A stretch of DNA of 44,224 bases from Hyphomicrobiales bacterium (lineage in GTDB: Bacteria > Pseudomonadota > Alphaproteobacteria > Rhizobiales > Beijerinckiaceae), in assembly GCA_019247605.1 (NCBI GenBank), contig JAFBAS010000139.1, positions 1-44,224 of the forward strand, written 5' to 3'. The notes under the pieces were generated by a model, which was given only the letters and a program-made list of their open reading frames with translations, did not search any database and was not told the DNA's origin. Below, in pieces: positions 16,793 through 25,937 of this stretch. Numbering within the stretch: the first letter of the stretch is position 1; each line of letters opens with the position of its first letter. The translations under genes and the position numbers were made by a program.

Positions 16793-19700
16793 TCAGGGCG
16801 AAATCAGCCCTAAGGCGTGCTCGAGCTCTTCGGCCTTCGGCTCGAGTCGTCGCGGACCGTCGAGCTCGACGAGAAAGCATCGGATCCGGCGACCCGGATA
16901 AAGGTGGCGCGCAAGGGCCCGATAGATGGCCAATTGAACCAAGGCGCGGGTGAGCGCGGCTCCCGCCGAGGGCAAGTTGGTCTTAAAGTCGGCGATGAGC
17001 ACGCCCTCCTCGGTCAGCGCCAAACGGTCGACGCGCCCGGCAACGGCGCATTTTTTTCCGCCCGGAAGCTCGATCTCACCCGAGAGGCTCACTTCCGCGA
17101 GGCTGTTCTCAGCAAAAAGAGCCGCGATGCTCGGCTCGATCATAAGAGCGAGGGTTCGAGCGATGATCTCATCGCGGTGACGGGCCGAAAGCCCCGTGTT
17201 CCGGTCGCGGCCGAGAATCTCCGCCGCCGCGGCGCGTCGTTCCGGGGCGATAGCGGGCAGATGCTCGAGAAGCGCGTGGGCGAAGCGACCGGCAAGCAAA
17301 GCGTCGCGTCCTGCGGCAAAACCATCGACTGCGCCCTCGTCGGCAGCGTCCAGCGCGCTCGAAGGGCGCAGCGGTGGGCGCCGGAGAGGCTCTTCCGGCG
17401 CGCGACGATCGAGCCATTCGGGGCGCGTCGGCTTTGAGGCAAGCTTTTGCGCCGTGCGTGCGAAAGGTGTCACCTTTGCGCCTGGAGAGATGCGCCATCG
17501 CTTTACCGGCTCCGAGCTCCCCTGTTCGGTGAGATCGACAAGCCCTGGCGGGGATTTCAGCTCGAGCGCCTTCTTCACCATGGCATACCAGGAAATATCG
17601 GGCACCTTGCCGTTCACCGGGCAGCCCGCCACGATCAGCCGATCGCGGGCGCGTGTCATGGCGACGTAGAGTAGGCGGCGTTCCTCGCGAGCCCGACTGG
17701 CGGCTTCATCGCGCCGCGCGAGCGAAGTCGCCGTGCAATCGAGCTCGAGTCGCGGCACCCAGGCCGTAACCCGCCTGCCTGCCTCGACCGGCAACGAAAG
17801 GAGCCGCTCGGCCTTCAGGGAGGCCGCGCACGCGTCGGCGAGAAACACGATCGGCGCCTCGAGCCCCTTGGCGCCATGCACCGTCATCACGCGGACCTCG
17901 CCGCGTGCGGCCGAAAGGTCGCGCTTGATGTCGGCACCGCTTCTTTCGAGCGCCTCGAGAAAGCGGAAAAGCGAAGTCCCGCCGCTTCGTTCGTAGGCAA
18001 GGGCGAGGCGCATCACCTCATCGCTTGCATCCGCCGCCTCGGCGCCTAGGCGCGCAGCGAGTGCCTTGCGCCCTTGCCGGGGGCCCAACAACTCGGCGAA
18101 AAAAGCAAAGACGCCTTTGTTCAGTGCGGCCTCGCGCATCATGTCCAGACGCTGATCCGCTTGCGCCAGGCGCGGGTCGCCGGACGCCGCGTTACGCAAC
18201 GCATGGCGAAGGCTCCCTTTGCGGGACGGCGCGATGCGCTGGAGATCCTCGTCGTCGAGGCCGATGAGTGGAGATTTCAACAGACAGGCCAGCGTGAGAT
18301 CGTCTTGCGGCAAGAGCGCGGCGCGTCCGGCTGCGATAAGGTCCTCGACCGCGATATGTGTCGAGAGCGACAACCGGTCCGCGCCCGCCACGGGTACACC
18401 CGCGCGTTTGAGCGCCCGGATCACGGCCTCGAACATCTTGCCGCGCCGGCGTACCAGGATCAGGACATCTCCGGCTTGCACCGCGCGCCCGAGGTCGCAG
18501 CCTTCGCGTATCCACCGCTTCACCTCGGCGGCGATGCGCCGCGCGAGCTTGACCTCGGCGCTCGCCGGCAAGGCGCCAAGCAGGGGCGCCAAAAAAGGGT
18601 TGACCTTCGCCGTCTCGTCCTTGGTCATCACGGGCCAGAGATCGACGCTGCCGGGCTCGCCCCGCCGGATGCTGAAATGTTCCGGCGGACGCGCACCGTC
18701 GGCGGTCAGCCCCTCGAAATGAGATTCGAGCTCGAAGACGGCATCGACAGCCGAAAGCACATCCTGGGTCGAGCGGAAGGAAAGGTTGAGCGTGATCGTG
18801 CGATAGAGCTCGCGGGCTTCTTCAAGCGCGAGCGCGCGATAGTCCTTTGCGAAGAGATCGCGCATCTCGCCGAAAATCTTCGGTTCAGCGCCTTGAAATC
18901 CATAGATCGATTGCTTCTCGTCACCGACCGCGAAGATGGTGCGCAATCGTCCCGCGCGGGCGCCGCTCCCGGCCGTGAATTCCGCCGTCAAGGCGCGCAG
19001 AATGGCCCAATATTCGGAGTTCGTGTCCTGCGCTTCGTCGACGAGAAGATGCTCGATCGCGGCATCGAGCTTGTAGAGCACGAAGGCCGATGAGGCTCGC
19101 ACGAACAGCCGGCGGGTCGCTGCGATGAGATCGTCGAAGTCGAGCGAGGCCCGCTCCGTCTTGAGCCTTGCAAATCGCGCCCGGATGGCGTGAACGAGGG
19201 TGAAGAGGGCGAGGGTTCGTTCGCGCGTTGCGACCGCGCGGCGGCGATCGAGGTGTCGCGAAAGGCGCTCCGCCTCGGCTTGCAACGCCTCGCCGAGCCC
19301 GGGATCGGACTTTCGTGCCGCGGCGCTCGCGAGGTTTTTTCTCGCTCGCAAAGCCCTTTCGCCGCGGTCTTCGGTGAGGAGCAATCTCTCGTAAGCCGTC
19401 AAGCGCTCGTCGGTGTCGAGCGTTGCGATCCTGGCAAGCTCCGCGGCGCGCTCCTGATCCTTTTCGCTTCCGCGGCTCCAGGCGGCGCAGGCGCGCCGCG
19501 TGATTTCGGCTTGCGCCGCAGACCAGATGTCATCGTCGATTTCCCTGAACGTCAACCCGGGCTCGATCGCAAGCGCGCGCGAGAGCTCGTCGCGAAGGTG
19601 GGTGAGGAAATCGGGCTCGCGCGCCTCGTCCGTCTTCCACATGGGCAAGCCGAGGGCCGCATCGACGAGAGGGCCGAAATCCCTCGCCGACACATGCGCG

Positions 19701-20257
19701 CCGACGCGCGACAAAGCCTCCGCCAGCTCCGGGGTTTCACCAGAGACCGCCGAGGAGAGCACCGCCAGCTGGGCTTGCGCCATGAGCTCGCGGGCTTCCT
19801 CGTCCTCCAGCACGCCGAAGCGCACCGGCACATTGGCCTCGAACGCGAAGGACTGAAGGACGCGCGTGCAAAAACCGTGGATCGTGTCGACCCGAAGCCC
19901 ACCGGGAGTTTCGATCGCGCGCGCGAAAAGACGGCGCGCCTCGCTCCTCCGTTCAGCCGAGGGCCTCTCGCCCGAGATCGCCTCCACCGCCTCGCCGAGC
20001 GCCGCGTCATCAAGGCCGACCCAGCGCGCCAGCTCGGTGAAGACGCGGTTCGACATCTCGGCCGCCGCGGCCTTGGTGAAGGTGAGGCACAAGATCCGAC
20101 CTGGGTCGATGCCGCCGAGCAGAAGGCGCAATACGCGATTGCGCAACACCGTGGTCTTGCCCGCCCCGGCATTGGCCGAAACCCAGGCGCTGACATCGGG
20201 ATCCGAGGCGTCGAGTTGCCGCCTCTTCGTGTCGGGATCGGGATTGGCCCGGCTCAT
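16793..20257 (-). CDS. addA: Double-strand break repair helicase-nuclease AddA
   Basis: AddA is the UvrD/Rep-type helicase and one of the two nucleases of the AddAB complex, which processes DNA double-strand ends for RecA. The protein has about 1154 residues. Walker A is at ANAGAGKTT (residues 28-36), helicase motif II is HLLVDEAQDTN, and motif VI is LLYVAMTRARDRLI. The C-terminal RecB-type nuclease has AGRVDRLALTEEGVLIADFKTN, with the catalytic D and K in DFKT. The ATG at 20257 overlaps the addB stop (ATGA) and is preferred to an in-frame start 12 codons upstream with an Arg/Gly-rich leader. It is the last gene of its operon; no trxA follows, the hsp20 pair comes next instead. Confidence 0.96.
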   Translation of the reverse strand: MSRANPDPDTKRRQLDASDPDVSAWVSANAGAGKTTVLRNRVLRLLLGGIDPGRILCLTFTKAAAAEMSNRVFTELARWVGLDDAALGEAVEAISGERPSAERRSEARRLFARAIETPGGLRVDTIHGFCTRVLQSFAFEANVPVRFGVLEDEEARELMAQAQLAVLSSAVSGETPELAEALSRVGAHVSARDFGPLVDAALGLPMWKTDEAREPDFLTHLRDELSRALAIEPGLTFREIDDDIWSAAQAEITRRACAAWSRGSEKDQERAAELARIATLDTDERLTAYERLLLTEDRGERALRARKNLASAAARKSDPGLGEALQAEAERLSRHLDRRRAVATRERTLALFTLVHAIRARFARLKTERASLDFDDLIAATRRLFVRASSAFVLYKLDAAIEHLLVDEAQDTNSEYWAILRALTAEFTAGSGARAGRLRTIFAVGDEKQSIYGFQGAEPKIFGEMRDLFAKDYRALALEEARELYRTITLNLSFRSTQDVLSAVDAVFELESHFEGLTADGARPPEHFSIRRGEPGSVDLWPVMTKDETAKVNPFLAPLLGALPASAEVKLARRIAAEVKRWIREGCDLGRAVQAGDVLILVRRRGKMFEAVIRALKRAGVPVAGADRLSLSTHIAVEDLIAAGRAALLPQDDLTLACLLKSPLIGLDDEDLQRIAPSRKGSLRHALRNAASGDPRLAQADQRLDMMREAALNKGVFAFFAELLGPRQGRKALAARLGAEAADASDEVMRLALAYERSGGTSLFRFLEALERSGADIKRDLSAARGEVRVMTVHGAKGLEAPIVFLADACAASLKAERLLSLPVEAGRRVTAWVPRLELDCTATSLARRDEAASRAREERRLLYVAMTRARDRLIVAGCPVNGKVPDISWYAMVKKALELKSPPGLVDLTEQGSSEPVKRWRISPGAKVTPFARTAQKLASKPTRPEWLDRRAPEEPLRRPPLRPSSALDAADEGAVDGFAAGRDALLAGRFAHALLEHLPAIAPERRAAAAEILGRDRNTGLSARHRDEIIARTLALMIEPSIAALFAENSLAEVSLSGEIELPGGKKCAVAGRVDRLALTEEGVLIADFKTNLPSAGAALTRALVQLAIYRALARHLYPGRRIRCFLVELDGPRRLEPKAEELEHALGLISP

Positions 20258-23200
20258 TCGGTCTCGGCGTCCTCGACGCCCTCGTCGGCCCATTCGGCAA
20301 AACGCGCAAGATGATCGTAGTCGCTGAAGGCGGGAGCTTGTCCCGGAAAGGGTTTCGAGGCAAAGCCGCGCCGCCCTTGCCTGTAATCATCCAGCACCAC
20401 GATCAACCCGGCGAGATGCTCCTCGGCAAGTTCATCGAGCGTCAACGCGGCGTCCTTGGGATCGACCGGCTGCTTTCGTCCGGCCGGGTTGCCGCCGGAA
20501 AGCGCCACATGGCAAAGCTCCGCGATGATTCCGGGTGGAACGCCTTCCATGCCTCCCCCGCGAAGAATCGCGGCCTCGAGCGTGAGCTGCGGGCTGAAAC
20601 CGGAGAGCACGTCGGCGAGCCTCGGCGGCGTTCCGGTCTTGAAATCGACAATGGCGAGGCTGCCGTTTCGCAAACGCTCGATCCGGTCTGGCCGCGCGGT
20701 GAGGCGGAAGGTCTCATCGCCCGAAAGCGGAAGTTCGAGCGAAGAGCTCGTCTCGACGATGATCTCCTCGATGTTGGGTCGGCGGGAGCGCTCGAATTCC
20801 GTAAACCAATGCGCTACGCGCTGAAAGCGCGGCCAAACGAAGCCCGCCACCTGCGGGTCTTCCATGTAGGGGGCCAGGAGCTCGCGTCCGATGGCGATGA
20901 GCGCCTTGCTCGGATGGGGCGGAAGCGCGCGAGGATATTGCCGCACGAAAGCTGCGAAAGCTTCGTGCCAAACCGTGCCCTGATGGCGCGGGTCGAAGGA
21001 GAATCCAGGAGAGTCGAGCTTGTCGAGACGCAGCACATAACGCGCAAAGATGGCGTAGGGATCGCGCAGCAAGGTCTCGACCGAGGTGACGCTCAACCGG
21101 CGCGGCTGGTCCGCCGCCGGTACCAGGGGCGCGGGACGAGCGACGGGTGAGGTCGCGCCCGCCTCATCCAGCATGTCCGCGAGCGCGAGATAATGCGCGC
21201 CGCGCGATTTCGCCTCGTCCCAGCGCCGCTCCCCAACCACGGCCTCGAGCCGTTGCAGGAACCGCGAAGGGATCGTGTCCGCGCCTTGCGCCTTGAGCGG
21301 GCGGGTGAGGATGCAGCGCGAAGCGCCACAACCGGCGACGAAGTCATGCGCCATCTGCCCGATGCGACGCTCGGGCGCACTCAAGCCGAGCTGAGCGCGA
21401 AGGCCGCGGTTGAGGAAAGGGTCGGTTGCTACTCGAGCCGGCCATGCGCCCTCGACGAGGCCGCCGAGCACCACGAGATCGGCCGCGAGGAGGCGCGCCT
21501 CGAGCAGCCCCCAAATCTTGACCCGACGGTGCGCCGGCGAGGACGCCAGCACGGCGCGCCCTTCCATGAGGCCGCGCAGCGCCGGCGCATAGGCTGATCC
21601 CTCGAGGGCCGGGCCCGGTTCACGGCATTCGACGAGATCGGCCAAAAAAAGCATCAACGCCTCGGCATCGGGGCCCGAGAGCGCGCTCGATCCGTCCGCA
21701 TGGCGCGTGACGGCTTCGAGCGTGACGCAATGGGCATCGGCAAGCTCCGGCAAGCGTGGCTCGGCGCCTTCGGCTGCCGCAATGAGCGGCGCGAGCGCGC
21801 GGTCGAGCGCCTCGACTACCGCGCTCGCGGCCGCAAAATCGTGGGCGGTGAGCCGTGCAAGCGGCCGTGGCGCGTGCTCAGGCCTTTCTTGCGCCGCCTT
21901 CGCCACCGCCTCGCCCAAAGCGCGCAAGCTTTCCGGCAGGCGTTTGCCGCGCGTGAGGGCGAGATCGATCGCGGCGCGACCGCGCTCGAGGATCGCTCGG
22001 TCGAGACCAAGATGCGTCAAGGGATGGGCAAGAAGGGCGAGAAGGTTCGATGCCTCGAGCCCTGACCCCGCGAGCTCGGCGAGAATGAGCGCGAGCCGCC
22101 CTGCCGAGGAGCGTGACAGCGCCATTCCAGCCGAATCATCCGCCGCAATCCCCCAGCGCGAAAGCTCGATCGAGACGCGTTCGGCAAGCCCGCGATCGGG
22201 CGTGATGAGCGCCGCGACAAGCTCCTTCGTCTCGAGTGCTTCGCGCAGCGCGAGTGCGATGGCCAGCGCTTCGCGCCGCTCATCTTGGGCTTCGATCACT
22301 GAAAGCTCCTTGAAGCCGAGATCGAGGTCGAAGCTCTCGAGAGAGGCGCCGGCGGTTCTCGCGAGCGCGCCCCAGGCATCGGTGGTCTCGGCCGGACGCA
22401 TCGCCTCGGAAAAGAGGCGGGCGCGGGCCGCGAGAGCCAAGGGCGGCCTGCCGATCTCCTCGATCTCTTCGGGGTCGATGCCGATGCGATCGAGCAGGCG
22501 ACGGAGCGCGTATTGCGGATGGCTCGGCGTTTGCGCTTCACCCGCGAGCAGCGACCAGGAGCGCGCGTCCAGCCCGCGGTCGAGGCCGGGCAGGACGACC
22601 GCGCCGTTCTTCAAGCGCGCGATGCTCGCGATGAGCTCGGCAGTCGCGGCGATCGAGCCGGTCGAGCCGATCACGATGATGGGATGAGGGGACCCTTCGC
22701 GCGACAGCCGTTCGGCGTAGGCACGCATGAGGCGGCCATGACGATCGACTGGGTCGAGCCTGCCGCGCTCGGCGAGCATCTGGGGCCAGTGCTCGCCGGC
22801 AATCGCAAGAAAGGTCGCGGAAATGCGCCACGCTTCCTGGAAGTCGCTCGCATCGAGTTTCTTGAGCTCCGCTAGCGGCAAAGCCTCGAGATGAAGCGTG
22901 TCGATGAGGCGTGCGAGATCGCCCGCAAGCGAGACGATGCCCGCGCCCCCTGAGGCCGCCGTGAATGCCTCATCCGTTTCGAGCTTCAAGGCGGCGCGAT
23001 CGATGGCGCGGCTCCACTGCGCGACAAGCTCGGCGAGCAGCAACAGGCGCTGCATCTCGCCGATTCCGGGCCTGATCTCGGGTCCAGGCGATGGGTCGGC
23101 GAGCCAACCGAGTTCGAGCGCATCGGTCTCACCGAGCGGCAGGATGCGCGGCAGCACCGTAGTGCGGCCGGAAAGTCGCTCGGCGAGCTTCGCGGCAAGC

Positions 23201-23385
23201 GCGCGGCCGGCGCGATGCGTCGGCACGTAAAGCGTGGCCCGAGCGAGCGTGAGGGGGTCTCCCGCGAAATCGATCAGCCCGCTGAGCGGTCCATCGAAAA
23301 GAGCATCGATCAAGGCGTCGAGAAACCGCACGCCGAACGGAACGTTGAAAACGTTGGCGGGTCGATGAGCCAAAGATTCGATCAT
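20254..23385 (-). CDS. addB: Double-strand break repair nuclease subunit AddB
   Basis: AddB is the partner of AddA, with an inactivated helicase fold and a C-terminal nuclease that cuts the other strand. The protein has 1043 residues. The N-terminal region (LYVPTHRAGRALAAKLAERL) is the degenerate helicase start and has no Walker A lysine. The C-terminal nuclease has LSVTSVETLLRDPYAIFARY, a conserved His in GTVWHEAF, and ARPDRIERL followed by IVDFKTGTPP. The four iron-sulfur cysteines of the firmicute AddB are not apparent, as expected for the alphaproteobacterial type. It overlaps addA by four bases and lies 178 bases after the murU-like gene. Confidence 0.95.
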   Translation of the reverse strand: MIESLAHRPANVFNVPFGVRFLDALIDALFDGPLSGLIDFAGDPLTLARATLYVPTHRAGRALAAKLAERLSGRTTVLPRILPLGETDALELGWLADPSPGPEIRPGIGEMQRLLLLAELVAQWSRAIDRAALKLETDEAFTAASGGAGIVSLAGDLARLIDTLHLEALPLAELKKLDASDFQEAWRISATFLAIAGEHWPQMLAERGRLDPVDRHGRLMRAYAERLSREGSPHPIIVIGSTGSIAATAELIASIARLKNGAVVLPGLDRGLDARSWSLLAGEAQTPSHPQYALRRLLDRIGIDPEEIEEIGRPPLALAARARLFSEAMRPAETTDAWGALARTAGASLESFDLDLGFKELSVIEAQDERREALAIALALREALETKELVAALITPDRGLAERVSIELSRWGIAADDSAGMALSRSSAGRLALILAELAGSGLEASNLLALLAHPLTHLGLDRAILERGRAAIDLALTRGKRLPESLRALGEAVAKAAQERPEHAPRPLARLTAHDFAAASAVVEALDRALAPLIAAAEGAEPRLPELADAHCVTLEAVTRHADGSSALSGPDAEALMLFLADLVECREPGPALEGSAYAPALRGLMEGRAVLASSPAHRRVKIWGLLEARLLAADLVVLGGLVEGAWPARVATDPFLNRGLRAQLGLSAPERRIGQMAHDFVAGCGASRCILTRPLKAQGADTIPSRFLQRLEAVVGERRWDEAKSRGAHYLALADMLDEAGATSPVARPAPLVPAADQPRRLSVTSVETLLRDPYAIFARYVLRLDKLDSPGFSFDPRHQGTVWHEAFAAFVRQYPRALPPHPSKALIAIGRELLAPYMEDPQVAGFVWPRFQRVAHWFTEFERSRRPNIEEIIVETSSSLELPLSGDETFRLTARPDRIERLRNGSLAIVDFKTGTPPRLADVLSGFSPQLTLEAAILRGGGMEGVPPGIIAELCHVALSGGNPAGRKQPVDPKDAALTLDELAEEHLAGLIVVLDDYRQGRRGFASKPFPGQAPAFSDYDHLARFAEWADEGVEDAETE

Positions 23386-23563
23386 AGGCAGCAGTCAGCT
23401 ACGAATGTGCGGCGATGCATCCTGGGAGAATTCCGATCGACGGCCAAGGTTGACGCTCGGTGCGATGATTATCGCTGGACTGAATTAGGCTCCGGCACGC
23501 TGCTGATGCACGCGAACTCGTCCTTGCTCAATGCCCAAGCAAGGGCCCGTCTCGTTTTCCCGC

Positions 23564-24310
23564 TCAGCTCACGCTTTCAGCGAGCCTCGCATCGGCGCCC
23601 GCGATCGCGCTTGGTGTGCCCACATGCATCCAGAAGCCTTCGAGCCGAAGGCCGAAGAGCCTTTCGGCGGCAGCTGCCTTGTCGAAGATGAGGTTGAGCG
23701 AGAACGGCCCCTCCGGCGTGTCGGCAAAAAGCGACGGGTTCAGGATGGAGACGCCGGCAAAGACGAAAGGACAAACCTCCCGGTCGCGTCGGCGACGGAG
23801 CCGCCCGAAGGCGTCCATGGCGAAATCCCCCTTGCCCTCGTAACCAAAGCTCGTCGCCGTGGGCGCGAGCAGCAAGAGCGCGTCCATTCGCGACACGTCC
23901 CAATAATCGATCAGGCGCCTGAGGTTGGGACGCGGGCCTTCGGCCCAAATGTCGTCGGTGTTGACGACAAGGAAAGGCGCTTCCCCGAGATGCGGCAAGG
24001 CCTTCTTCACCCCGCCACCTGTCTCGAGGAGGCGTTGACGCTCGTCCGAGATGATGATGCGCGGCGTCTTAGCCCGCCTGCGCCCGACATGGCTCTCGAT
24101 GAGGCCGGCGAGATAATGGATATTCACCACCGCCTCCGCGATGCCGGCTTGCGCCAAGCGGTCGAGCATGTGGTCGAGGAGCGGCTTGCCGGCGACCTCT
24201 ATGAGGGGTTTGGGCGTGGTGGTGGTCAGCGGACGCATGCGCTTGCCCAATCCTGCGGCGAGGACCATGGCGCGGCTGGGTTTGGCCTTGGACGCGGGGG
24301 ACATCGACAT
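23564..24310 (-). CDS. murU: MurU-like nucleotidyltransferase
   Basis: This 248-residue sugar-phosphate nucleotidyltransferase shows the pyrophosphorylase signature LAAGLGKRMRPLT with the PKPL lysine, then TGGGVKKALP and the metal-binding NTDD segment. Next to an AmgK-type kinase it most likely makes UDP-N-acetylmuramic acid from MurNAc-1-phosphate in the peptidoglycan recycling route that bypasses fosfomycin-sensitive MurA. Sequence alone also permits a mannose-1-phosphate guanylyltransferase. The ATG at 24310 has no Shine-Dalgarno sequence: the leader is a pyrimidine-rich tandem repeat. An internal ATG at 24268 is possible but would begin right at the signature. Confidence 0.85.
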   Translation of the reverse strand: MSMSPASKAKPSRAMVLAAGLGKRMRPLTTTTPKPLIEVAGKPLLDHMLDRLAQAGIAEAVVNIHYLAGLIESHVGRRRAKTPRIIISDERQRLLETGGGVKKALPHLGEAPFLVVNTDDIWAEGPRPNLRRLIDYWDVSRMDALLLLAPTATSFGYEGKGDFAMDAFGRLRRRRDREVCPFVFAGVSILNPSLFADTPEGPFSLNLIFDKAAAAERLFGLRLEGFWMHVGTPSAIAGADARLAESVS

Positions 24311-24318
24311 GAGTAGAG

Positions 24319-24344
24319 GGACTGGGGGAGAGGACTGGGGGAGA
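24319..24344. repeat. Perfect 13-bp tandem duplication before murU
   Basis: Two identical 13-bp units GGACTGGGGGAGA are directly adjacent in the 50-base gap between tsaE-amgK and murU. In the transcript they are C/U-rich and occupy the place where a ribosome binding site should be. This could lower murU translation relative to its neighbours, or mark a recent slippage event. Confidence 0.7.
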
Positions 24345-24360
24345 GCACTGGTCGAGAAGG

Positions 24361-25935
24361 TTATCGGGCCGCGCCAAACAGGCTCGGCAGATTGGTCTCA
24401 TACCAGAGCTTGAGATCGCGCAAAGCCGGATGCGCCAAATTCCGCACCAAATATTTCTTGAGGCGAGGCAGGTGAGCGAGATATTGCGGCTTCCTGTCGC
24501 GCCGATCGAGACGCGCGAAGATGCCGAGGATTTTCGTCGCCCGCTGGGCCCCGAGCGTCGCATACGCGGCCGCGAAGCTCCCAAGATCGAATTTCGGATC
24601 TGCGAGCTTGCGCGCTAGCGTGTAGGCGGCGAGTAATTTGAGCTCGAGCTCTGCCGGCACATCGACGCGTGCGTCCTGGAGCAGCGAAGCAAGATCATAG
24701 GCGGGATGGCCGATGACCGCGTCCTGAAAGTCGAGCAGGCCTAATCTCGCGAGACCCGCGCGGTGCGCGAGCCAGAGCAGATTTGGGGAGTGGAAATCGC
24801 GCAAGGTCCAGCTTCGCGGTCCGGTGACGATCGGCACGAGCGCGGCCCGCCAATGGCGGGCGAATTCGGCGCGAGCCGAAGCGGGCAGGGCCGAGCCGAG
24901 CACATGGGGTGCATACCAATCGTTGAGGAGGTCGACCTCGACAAGAAGGGCTTCGAGGTCGTAGCGCGGGATCGAATGCTCGCGTCCGTCCTCGATCGGC
25001 AGGCTCTCCGCGAGATCGCGCCGATGCAGGTCGGCGAGAAGGTCCGCCGCCAAGGCGTAGCGCTCCGCGATCGGCCCGTCGGCATCGAGAACGCCTTCTT
25101 GGCCGAGATCCTCGATCAGGAGCACACCCTGGTCGAGATCACGTCCGAGAATCTTGGGCGACGAATAGCCCATTTGGGCAAGGCCTTGCGCGATGGCCAC
25201 GAAGGCATCGGCTCGCTCCGCGAGCTTGGCGATCGCGCTGTACGGCCGCCCCTCGCGTAGCGGCGGCCCGTCGGGCCTCGGCGGGGAGATCATCAAGATC
25301 GCGGTCTCGCCTGCGCGCCGGAGCCGCTCATAGGCTCTCGTCGAGGCATCGCCTTGGATGAATTCGCGCTCGGCATCCTTCCAGCCGCGTGCCGCAATGA
25401 GATCGAACGCCGCCTTGACCAGGCGGAGCCGCGAGCGCCAGCCACCGAAGCCGGTGAAGGTGACGATGCGCTCATCGGAGGCTTTCACCACCACGGAAGG
25501 AGAGAGCGCCAAGGTGACATCGAGCCGGTCCTGCGCCCTGTCGACGCCGGCGCGCTCGGGCCACTCGACAAGTACGAGCGCATCTTCAGACATCTCCTCC
25601 CAGCCGAGAGCCTCGAGATCCGCACGCGATTGCAAGCGAAAAAGATCGGCGTGGATCAGCGGGAAGCGTTCTCCTTCATAGGCCTGCAGCAACGTGAAGG
25701 TCGGGCTCGGTACTTCGGTCGCGGGATCGCGCAGGACGGCGCGGATCAGGCCTCGCGCGAAACTCGTCTTGCCGACGCCGAGCCCTCCCGACAAGGTGAT
25801 GAGGTCGCCGGCGCCCACGAAGCTCGCGAGATGGCGGGCGAGGCGGGTCGTTTCGGCTTCCCCATTGGCCACGACCGTCCAGGTAAAAACCTGCTCGTCG
25901 GATTCGGACAGTTGCGTCACATTCACGTCTTGCAT
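24361..25935 (-). CDS. Fusion of TsaE ATPase and AmgK-type sugar kinase
   Basis: This 524-residue protein joins two enzymes. Residues about 15-160 are TsaE, the ATPase needed with TsaB and TsaD for tRNA t6A synthesis (Walker A SGGLGVGKTS, PSPTFTLLQAYEG, HADLFR, VEWPER). Residues about 180-515 are an aminoglycoside-phosphotransferase-fold kinase (QGDASTRAYERL, the catalytic loop LRDFHSPNLLWL and the metal-binding GLLDFQDA), as in AmgK, which phosphorylates the anomeric carbon of MurNAc and GlcNAc. MurU follows, so the kinase half fits cell-wall recycling. The ATG at 25935 follows the divL stop by two bases; a TTG at 25941 is an alternative. Such fusions are known in alphaproteobacteria. Confidence 0.92.
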   Translation of the reverse strand: MQDVNVTQLSESDEQVFTWTVVANGEAETTRLARHLASFVGAGDLITLSGGLGVGKTSFARGLIRAVLRDPATEVPSPTFTLLQAYEGERFPLIHADLFRLQSRADLEALGWEEMSEDALVLVEWPERAGVDRAQDRLDVTLALSPSVVVKASDERIVTFTGFGGWRSRLRLVKAAFDLIAARGWKDAEREFIQGDASTRAYERLRRAGETAILMISPPRPDGPPLREGRPYSAIAKLAERADAFVAIAQGLAQMGYSSPKILGRDLDQGVLLIEDLGQEGVLDADGPIAERYALAADLLADLHRRDLAESLPIEDGREHSIPRYDLEALLVEVDLLNDWYAPHVLGSALPASARAEFARHWRAALVPIVTGPRSWTLRDFHSPNLLWLAHRAGLARLGLLDFQDAVIGHPAYDLASLLQDARVDVPAELELKLLAAYTLARKLADPKFDLGSFAAAYATLGAQRATKILGIFARLDRRDRKPQYLAHLPRLKKYLVRNLAHPALRDLKLWYETNLPSLFGAAR

Positions 25936-25937
25936 GA

